From positions 434,001 to 498,000 of the forward strand of contig NZ_CP040846.1 of the NCBI RefSeq assembly GCF_006274605.1: a DNA stretch of 64,000 nucleotides, in the 5' to 3' direction. The notes beneath the pieces are model-generated. The model had not been told where the DNA came from. It was given only the letters and a program-made list of their open reading frames with translations, and searched no databases. Positions 59,061 through 64,000 of the stretch are shown here, one piece after another. The translations under genes were made by a program, and so were the position numbers. Position 1 is the first letter of the stretch, and the number at the start of each line of letters is the position of its first letter. This DNA comes from Thermococcus indicus. GTDB taxonomy: Archaea > Methanobacteriota_B > Thermococci > Thermococcales > Thermococcaceae.

Positions 59061-59494
59061 GGGGAGTATATCGAGACGTTCTCAGCCTTGGATGGAGCCT
59101 CAAAATCTGAGTCCAGCGTTGCAAGTGACATACCATAGACTTTGGCAGTGGCGAGGATAATGGCATCGTTTGGGAGGAGACCATGATTTTTGATAATTTC
59201 CGATGCTGTTTGAAGGACGACATCGTTTATCTCAGCAACTTTAAACTGGCCGAGAAGGGCAATTACTTTTCCGACCCCGCTGTTGGTTACCACCGTGGGC
59301 TTCTTTTTCAGAGTAAATGCCGAGAGACCCGTTGTTTTTGACAGGAACAGGAAAACAACTTCTGAGTACACTATCGCGTTTATGAAAAGTTCGTAATCGC
59401 CGGAGAGAAGTGAGATGAGCATCTCCATGGCTTTGGGATTTCCTTTCAAGTATTCAATAAAAACGTTGGAATCAATAAGCACCCGCCTGGTCAT
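59057..59494 (-). CDS. vapC: PIN-domain ribonuclease toxin (VapC)
   Basis: A 145-residue PIN protein, MTRRVLIDSNVFIEYLKGN (Asp8), NAIVYSEVVFLFLS (Glu), LLPNDAIILATAK (Asp) and LATLDSDFE (Asp). The ATG at 59494 lies inside the antitoxin gene (overlap 23 nt); the frame is open to 59545 but without a better start. It is probably a Mg-dependent RNase held by the upstream antitoxin. Confidence 0.86.
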   Translation of the reverse strand: MTRRVLIDSNVFIEYLKGNPKAMEMLISLLSGDYELFINAIVYSEVVFLFLSKTTGLSAFTLKKKPTVVTNSGVGKVIALLGQFKVAEINDVVLQTASEIIKNHGLLPNDAIILATAKVYGMSLATLDSDFEAPSKAENVSIYSP

Positions 59495-59648
59495 ACGTCT
59501 CTCCCTCAAGTTCTCTCCAGGATTCCTTGGTTTTGAGGGCCCCATACAGCTCGCTAAGGAGCAACTCCATCTCTATAATCTTTTTAAGTTTCTTTCTCAG
59601 AAGTTCCTCGTTAACCCCTGGAGGAAGCTTCACGGTAATCTCGGACAT
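59472..59648 (-). CDS. vapB: VapB-type antitoxin (58 residues)
   Basis: A 58-residue antitoxin: MSEITVKLPPGVNEELLRKKL at the N-terminus (first 20 residues to K20), then a long helix IIEMELLLSELYGALK and an acidic tail ending TYDQAGAY. The strand TVKLPPGV with the following helix is typical of archaeal VapB partners. A TATA (AGCTTTAATAATG, minus strand) lies at 59666-59680. Translation of vapC begins before this gene ends. Confidence 0.8.
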   Translation of the reverse strand: MSEITVKLPPGVNEELLRKKLKKIIEMELLLSELYGALKTKESWRELEGETYDQAGAY

Positions 59649-59730
59649 GGTTGCATTTACGCGGGACTCATTATTAAAGCTTGTGGGTAAGGATTTAAAC
59701 CGGGAACTCGGAGGAATTAACGGTGATACC

Positions 59731-60267
59731 ATGCCCGAGGAGGCGCTGATAGTTGTGGACATGCAGAGGGATTTCATGCCCGGGGGAGCTCTGCCGGTTC
59801 CGGAGGGCGATAGGATAATCCCCAGGTGCAACGAGTACATCGATGAGTTCAGGGGGAAGGGAGCGCTCATCGTCGCAACGAGGGACTGGCATCCCGAGAG
59901 CCACATCAGCTTCAGGGAGCAGGGTGGTCCGTGGCCGAGGCACTGCGTTCAAAACACCCCCGGGGCGGAGTTCGTCGTTGAACTTCCCGCCGATGCTGTG
60001 ATAATCTCGAAGGCGACGGAGCCGGACAAGGAGGCATACTCCGGATTCGAGGGGACGGACCTGGCTGAGATACTGAGGAGAAACGGCGTTAAGAGGGTCT
60101 ACATCTGCGGCGTGGCAACTGAATACTGCGTTAGGGCGACGGCCCTCGATGCGGCAAAGCAAGGCTTCGAGGTTTACCTCCTCCGCGATGCCGTTAAGGG
60201 CATCGTTCCTAGGGACGAGGAGAAAGCCCTTGAGGAGATGGGGAAAGCCGGTGTGAAGGTTCTTTAG
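59731..60267 (+). CDS. pncA: Nicotinamidase
   Basis: A 178-residue cysteine hydrolase converting nicotinamide to nicotinate for NAD salvage. The catalytic triad Asp10 (VVDMQRDF), Lys94 (ISKATEPDK) and Cys133 (TEYCVRAT) and the metal ligands Asp52, His54 and His71 (RDWHPESH, PRHCVQ) match the Pyrococcus horikoshii enzyme. The ATG at 59731 follows GGTGATACC. The 3' end overlaps the convergent AI-2E-type gene by 59 nt. Confidence 0.93.
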   Translation: MPEEALIVVDMQRDFMPGGALPVPEGDRIIPRCNEYIDEFRGKGALIVATRDWHPESHISFREQGGPWPRHCVQNTPGAEFVVELPADAVIISKATEPDKEAYSGFEGTDLAEILRRNGVKRVYICGVATEYCVRATALDAAKQGFEVYLLRDAVKGIVPRDEEKALEEMGKAGVKVL

Positions 60268-61243
60268 AGACGGACCTTTTCCATTCTTTCAGGAGAACCA
60301 GGAGGAGGTTGAGCACTATCGGGCCTATTATGAGTCCCTTTACTCCCATGGCCCAGGTTCCGCCGATCATTCCGATGAAGACCAGGGTCTCGTCGAGGTC
60401 CGTGTCCTTGGCGACCATCATCGGTCTTATCGTGTAGTCCGGCATCGGGGAGACCAGGAGGAAGCCGTAGATCGCTATCCCTGCCGCGTGGAGATAAGAG
60501 CCGTTCATGGCGAAATAGGCAGCTGCGATGGTCCATATCATCCAGCCCTCGAAGAGGGGCACGAAGCTGAAAAGGAACGTAAGGAAGCCCGCCACTATCG
60601 CCGTGTAGAGATCTGAGACTCCAAACAGGAGGAACCCAAACGTCATGAGGACGCCTTTTATGACGTTCAGAACCAGCCAGGCCCTTACCAGTGCTCCAAG
60701 GGTCCTGTTCAGGCTCTCCAGGATCCTCTCACCAAGCTGGCGGTTCTTTCCGGGTAGGGACAGGTGTACCTGCCTTGAAATCTCCTCTGCGTATGCGAGG
60801 GAGTAGTAGAACGTCAGCAGGAAAACGATGAGCTGGAGGATGTAGAGGGGGAGCGAGAGGGTCTCCTGGGATATATACTCCGAGACCCTTGGTATCAGCT
60901 GGTCAGAGAAGCGCTCGAGGAAGGCCAGAACCTCCGGCGGCAGCGGCTGGTTCATAAGCCAGTCAAAGAACTCGACGATGCTCCCGTAGAAGGATGACGC
61001 CACCTTGACGGATATCATCAGCAGCTCGAAGGTCACCGCGCCTCCGAGGCCGACGGTTCCAACTGTGAGGGCCGCGGCGGACTTCTTCCTGCCCACCCTG
61101 CCACTCAGCAGGCGATGGATTGGGTATGCGGCGTACGCCAGGACGATGCCGAAGAATATCGGGGTGATGAGTGGACTGACCGTTTCCCACGCGAGATACG
61201 TTATTATGAGCACCGCCGTCCAGGCGATTAGTTCCGCCCGCAT
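60209..61243 (-). CDS. AI-2E family transporter-like membrane protein
   Basis: A 344-residue membrane protein with about seven or eight helices, of the AI-2E/PerM family: FGIVLAYAAYPIHRLLSGRVGRK at the start (first 20 residues to G), LGALVRAWLVLNVIKG, GVSDLYTAIVAGFLTFLF and KGLIIGPIVLNLLLVLLKEW. Members export small molecules or act as Na/H antiporters; the substrate here is unknown. The C-terminal tail SVSKEPSHRLSPSPQGLSPRP is low complexity, and its coding sequence lies entirely within the convergent pncA gene. Confidence 0.85.
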   Translation of the reverse strand: MRAELIAWTAVLIITYLAWETVSPLITPIFFGIVLAYAAYPIHRLLSGRVGRKKSAAALTVGTVGLGGAVTFELLMISVKVASSFYGSIVEFFDWLMNQPLPPEVLAFLERFSDQLIPRVSEYISQETLSLPLYILQLIVFLLTFYYSLAYAEEISRQVHLSLPGKNRQLGERILESLNRTLGALVRAWLVLNVIKGVLMTFGFLLFGVSDLYTAIVAGFLTFLFSFVPLFEGWMIWTIAAAYFAMNGSYLHAAGIAIYGFLLVSPMPDYTIRPMMVAKDTDLDETLVFIGMIGGTWAMGVKGLIIGPIVLNLLLVLLKEWKRSVSKEPSHRLSPSPQGLSPRP

Positions 61244-61298
61244 GGTCCCTCGACAGGTTTATTAGTCTCTCCCTTATAAACCCTGTGTGGTGAAGCGG

Positions 61299-61622
61299 AT
61301 GGAGAAAGAGCTTGCCGAGAAGGTTTCGGCCTACATAGCCCGCGCGGAGCGTTACGCCGGGGAAAGGCGCTTTGAAATGGCGCACGGTGCTTACATGGAC
61401 GCCCTGTACGCAATCGGGGCATACCTGATATACCGTGATACCGGAATGCTCCTCCCCGCGGGCCAGCTCGTTGAAGTGCTGAGGAGCAGGTATCCCGAGG
61501 TTTACGACGTCATAGCGCGCCACGCTGGAGCGACGCACTTTGATGAGGAGACGGTAACCGCTTTAAGGGAGGACGTTGAGAGGCTCAGGGGTATGATGAC
61601 TTTGCCGAGTCCTGAGCGGTGA
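61299..61622 (+). CDS. Hypothetical helical protein (HEPN-like?)
   Basis: A 107-residue, all-helical protein: EKELAEKVSAYIARAERYAG, HGAYMDALYAIGAYLIYRD, QLVEVLRSRYPEVYDVIARH and an acidic last helix. The size and helix pattern resemble HEPN or four-helix proteins, but no catalytic RxxxxH motif is seen, so I do not assert it. The ATG at 61299 follows GGTGAAGCGG; a TATA (CTTATAAACC) lies at 61273-61282. Confidence 0.65.
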   Translation: MEKELAEKVSAYIARAERYAGERRFEMAHGAYMDALYAIGAYLIYRDTGMLLPAGQLVEVLRSRYPEVYDVIARHAGATHFDEETVTALREDVERLRGMMTLPSPER

Positions 61623-61628
61623 TGAGGT

Positions 61629-62024
61629 TCAGCGGCTGACCCCTTCGCACGCCCTTACCGCATCCCTTAGCGTCCTCGCCAGTTCCGCGTTTCCGTGGAG
61701 GGTAACCACTATTGAACCGTCGCCTTCGGCGGGGAAGACCAGCTCTATGGTACCGCTGAGCCTGTCGTAGCTCATGTCTGAGGGAGCCGTCCTCACCATG
61801 AACGCCCCCTTCTCCATTCGGCCCCACACTGCCGTTATCTCGATGAGGCCGTGGGAGTAGAAGATGTTCATGAATGGAAGGGGGTCTTCCGTTGGCGTCA
61901 GGGGATGAGCTCTTTCCCCATAGAAAACGGCCTTTCCCCGGGCCGTGCCAAGGTAGATGGAACCGCAGAGGTCATCGATGTAACGACCCAAAGTTTCATA
62001 AACTACATTAACCGAGTCACCCAA
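61629..62024 (-). CDS. Hypothetical protein (131 residues)
   Basis: An alpha/beta protein with no membrane segment: VNVVYETLGRYIDDLCGSIYLGT, FMNIFYSHGLIEITAVWGRM, TIELVFPAEGDGSIVVTLHG and AELARTLRDAVRACEG (first one shown to T20 only in part). The start is probably TTG 62024, with AGGTGAT 4-10 nt upstream; GTG at 62033 is part of the site. It is divergent from the DUF4152 gene. The family is unknown. Confidence 0.6.
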   Translation of the reverse strand: MGDSVNVVYETLGRYIDDLCGSIYLGTARGKAVFYGERAHPLTPTEDPLPFMNIFYSHGLIEITAVWGRMEKGAFMVRTAPSDMSYDRLSGTIELVFPAEGDGSIVVTLHGNAELARTLRDAVRACEGVSR

Positions 62025-62090
62025 CGCTATCACCTGGGTATACTTTGTCGTGGGATGTATATTGGTAATTGCCCGTTAACGGTGGTTTCC

Positions 62091-62774
62091 ATGAAGATCG
62101 TTGCAGCTGACACTGGTGGCGCACTGCTCACGGAGGACTATGAGCCGGTTGGCCTGATAGCGACGGCGGCGGTGCTCGTTGAGAGGCCCTACAGGACCGC
62201 GGCCCTGAGCGTGGCCCGCTACGCGGATCCGTTCAACTACGATATGAGCGGCAGGCAGGCGGTAAGGGACGAGGCTTTCCTGGCCGTTGAACTCGCGAGG
62301 GAGGTCAAGCCCGACGTGATACACCTCGACTCGACGATAGGTGGAATCGAGGTACGGAAGCTCGACGAGCCGACGATAGATGCACTGACGATAACCGACC
62401 GCGGAAAGGAAGTGTGGAAGGACTTGGCCAAGGACCTTCAGCCCTTAGCGAAGAGATTCTGGGAGGAGACCGGGATAGAAATGATCGCCATCGGCAAGTC
62501 CAGCGTCCCGGTTAGAATAGCGGAGATCTACTCGGGCCTGTACACCGCCAAGTGGGCGATTGACTACGCGAGGGAGCACGGCAAGGCCATCGTCGGTCTG
62601 CCGAGGTATATGAAAGTTGAAATCCGTCCCGGAAAAATCTACGGCGAGAGCCTCGACCCGCGCGAGGGCGGCCTCTTCGGGGAAATTGAGGCGGAAACGG
62701 GAGGAATCGGCTGGGAGCTCTATCCAAACCCGCTCGTGAGGCGCTTCATGGTGCTTGAGGTTTGGAGGGAGTGA
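62091..62774 (+). CDS. DUF4152 family protein
   Basis: A 227-residue archaeal protein with the N-terminus MKIVAADTGGALLTEDYEPV, DVIHLDSTIGGIEVRKLDEP, IEMIAIGKSSVPVRIAEIYS and GGIGWELYPNPLVRRFMVLE. These match DUF4152, a ribonuclease-H-like or actin-like fold of unknown function in Thermococcales. The ATG at 62091 follows GGTGGTTTCC; the frame extends upstream to 61851 but through the divergent gene. Confidence 0.8.
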   Translation: MKIVAADTGGALLTEDYEPVGLIATAAVLVERPYRTAALSVARYADPFNYDMSGRQAVRDEAFLAVELAREVKPDVIHLDSTIGGIEVRKLDEPTIDALTITDRGKEVWKDLAKDLQPLAKRFWEETGIEMIAIGKSSVPVRIAEIYSGLYTAKWAIDYAREHGKAIVGLPRYMKVEIRPGKIYGESLDPREGGLFGEIEAETGGIGWELYPNPLVRRFMVLEVWRE

Positions 62775-62778
62775 GGGG

Positions 62779-64000
62779 CTAAGCCCCCCTCTCCAGCTCG
62801 CTCGGGAACTTTATGGCATCGAACGGGCATGTCTGGTTGCAGACGCCACAGCCGGTGCAGAGCAGGTTGTCTATCCTGACCTTGTTGGTTTCTGGGTCGT
62901 AAACGAGCGCCGGACAGCCTGTGAGGAGGATGCAGGCCTTACAGCCGGTGCACTTCTCCTCGACGACAACCGGTATCTCCCCTATCTCGCCGCGCCTTAT
63001 GACAGGGATGACGCACTCCTGCTTGGCTATTATCACCGCCGGCCCTTCAACCTGCATCGCTTCCTTTATGGCCTCCCTCGTGGCCTTGAGGTCGTAGGGA
63101 TCGACGGTCTTGACGTACTTGACGCCCAGAGCCTTGACGAGCGCCTCTATGTCGATCTCGTTGAACTTCCTGCCGGTTTCGCTTCCTCCGGTTCCCGGGT
63201 GAGGCTGGTGGCCGGTCATTGCAGTCGTTCTGTTGTCGAGTATCATCACCAGAACGTCGAGGTTCTTGTAGACCGCATCGACCAGAGGCTGGATTCCGTT
63301 GTGGAAGAAGGTAGAGTCTCCGATGGTCGCTATGACCTTCTTCTTCATCGCCACGCTCTGGCCGTTGGCGAGGCTTATGCTCGCGCCCATGACGAACTCG
63401 GTCCAGATGGCTTCGAGCGGCGGGAGGAGCGATAACGCGTAGCAGCCTATGTCTCCGTGAATCGGGACGCTGAACCTGCCTAGCTTGAGGTCCCTCAAAG
63501 CGTCGAGGGCTGCTCTGTAGCTCCCCCTGTGCGGACAGCCTGGGCACATCACAGGGGGTCTCTTCGGGGCGAGGCTTTCGGCGTATTTGACCTCCTCCGG
63601 CTTCTCGTAGGTCTCCCCCTCCTCGCCGATGAGTCTTAAGAGTGCGTTCCTGACGAGGCTCGGCGTCAGTTCGCCCTCGAGCGGGAAGTGGCCGGTTCTC
63701 TTGCCGTAGATTGGGACGTTGAGACCAGCCTCGTAGGCCGCTATTTTCACCTCCTCCTCGAGGAAGGGCGCACCGTCCTCAACCACTATCGCGAAGTCCA
63801 CGCCCTTGAGGAACTCAACGACGAGCTTCCTCGGAAGCGGGTGCGGCGTTGAGAGCTTGAGAACCTTGAAATCACCCTCGATCTTCGGGAGAACCTCACG
63901 CACGTAGTTGTAGGGCGCTCCCTCAACGATGATTCCGATTCTACCGTTCCCTTCAACCCAGTTGAAGGGCATCGAGTTGAACTCCTCCTCTATCTTAGCC
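62779..64000 (-). CDS. iorA: Indolepyruvate ferredoxin oxidoreductase alpha subunit (5' end beyond window)
   Basis: The 3' 407 codons of the large IorA subunit, which with IorB oxidises aryl-2-oxoacids to aryl-acetyl-CoA using ferredoxin in aromatic amino acid fermentation. Visible: the TPP-binding segment GDSTFFHNGIQPLVDAVYKN with LDNRTTAMTGHQPHPG, and a C-terminal pair of [4Fe-4S] clusters, CTGCKACILLTGCP and CTGCGVCNQTCPFDA. The frame continues to the window edge, so the ATG at 63972 is internal and not the start. The stop is 4 nt from the convergent DUF4152 stop. Confidence 0.93.
   Translation of the reverse strand, partial: AKIEEEFNSMPFNWVEGNGRIGIIVEGAPYNYVREVLPKIEGDFKVLKLSTPHPLPRKLVVEFLKGVDFAIVVEDGAPFLEEEVKIAAYEAGLNVPIYGKRTGHFPLEGELTPSLVRNALLRLIGEEGETYEKPEEVKYAESLAPKRPPVMCPGCPHRGSYRAALDALRDLKLGRFSVPIHGDIGCYALSLLPPLEAIWTEFVMGASISLANGQSVAMKKKVIATIGDSTFFHNGIQPLVDAVYKNLDVLVMILDNRTTAMTGHQPHPGTGGSETGRKFNEIDIEALVKALGVKYVKTVDPYDLKATREAIKEAMQVEGPAVIIAKQECVIPVIRRGEIGEIPVVVEEKCTGCKACILLTGCPALVYDPETNKVRIDNLLCTGCGVCNQTCPFDAIKFPSELERGA

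Overview
The window is a gene-dense, roughly 50-55% G+C archaeal chromosome segment that I assign to Thermococcus (Thermococcales, Euryarchaeota). The evidence is: a family-B DNA polymerase with two inteins of exactly 360 and 537 codons, at the motif A and motif B sites known from the T. kodakarensis enzyme; split GMP synthase; PurP; Taw1; Rpo7/Spt4; the GTP-dependent dephospho-CoA kinase; GGTGAT/GGAGG ribosome-binding sites; and archaeal BRE/TATA promoters. No rRNA, CRISPR array or intact insertion sequence was seen. One tRNA (Gln, CTG) is present.

Layout: 0-3.3 kb carries purine genes (purP and the two GMP synthase subunits, with a VapBC toxin-antitoxin pair between the subunits). 3.4-16.2 kb is a long minus-strand operon for a cell-surface apparatus: a secreted alpha/alpha-toroid protein, a tubulin/FtsZ-superfamily (CetZ-like) GTPase, a membrane protein, six proteins with pilin-like N-termini and a DUF2101 membrane protein. 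16.3-20.6 kb is housekeeping: taw1, a HemK2-type methyltransferase, rpl/rpo genes, dephospho-CoA kinase and pyrophosphatase. 20.7-25.5 kb is a second extracellular-filament-type operon: two DUF1102 (TasA/camelysin-like) secreted proteins, a signal peptidase with a fused extra domain, a DUF11-type secreted protein and a DUF5305 membrane protein. Next to it lie a structured remnant resembling the right end of an IS200/IS605 (tnpB) element and two small winged-helix regulators.

27-40 kb is mixed metabolism and transport: tRNA-Gln, a DtxR-family regulator, a purine permease, an ABC importer, a P1 peptidase, endonuclease IV, a coiled-coil protein, DUF373, a thiamine-binding-type protein, AMMECR1 and an RNA m5C methyltransferase. 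39.8-46.2 kb holds polB bracketed by two toxin-antitoxin pairs. 46.2-53.6 kb holds a HAD hydrolase, a TOPRIM-like protein, a membrane protein, an S-layer-like protein, an MFS transporter and a chemoreceptor split by a frameshift at a G6 run. 53.8-64 kb holds a multidomain DHH phosphoesterase, a PadR/MFS pair with a palindromic operator, a thioesterase, DUF2240, a fourth toxin-antitoxin pair, nicotinamidase, an AI-2E-type membrane protein, DUF4152 and the 3' part of iorA.

The most interesting items are: (i) the two surface-structure operons, one pairing pilin-like proteins with a tubulin-like GTPase and one pairing TasA-like proteins with a fused signal peptidase and a shared post-signal motif; (ii) toxin genes that overlap essential genes by ATGA (vapC/guaA and DUF3368/polB); (iii) a ribosome-binding site buried in a perfect hairpin; (iv) an omega-RNA-like relic without tnpB; and (v) palindromic operator candidates for the DtxR and PadR regulators. 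All functions are inferred from sequence reading alone.
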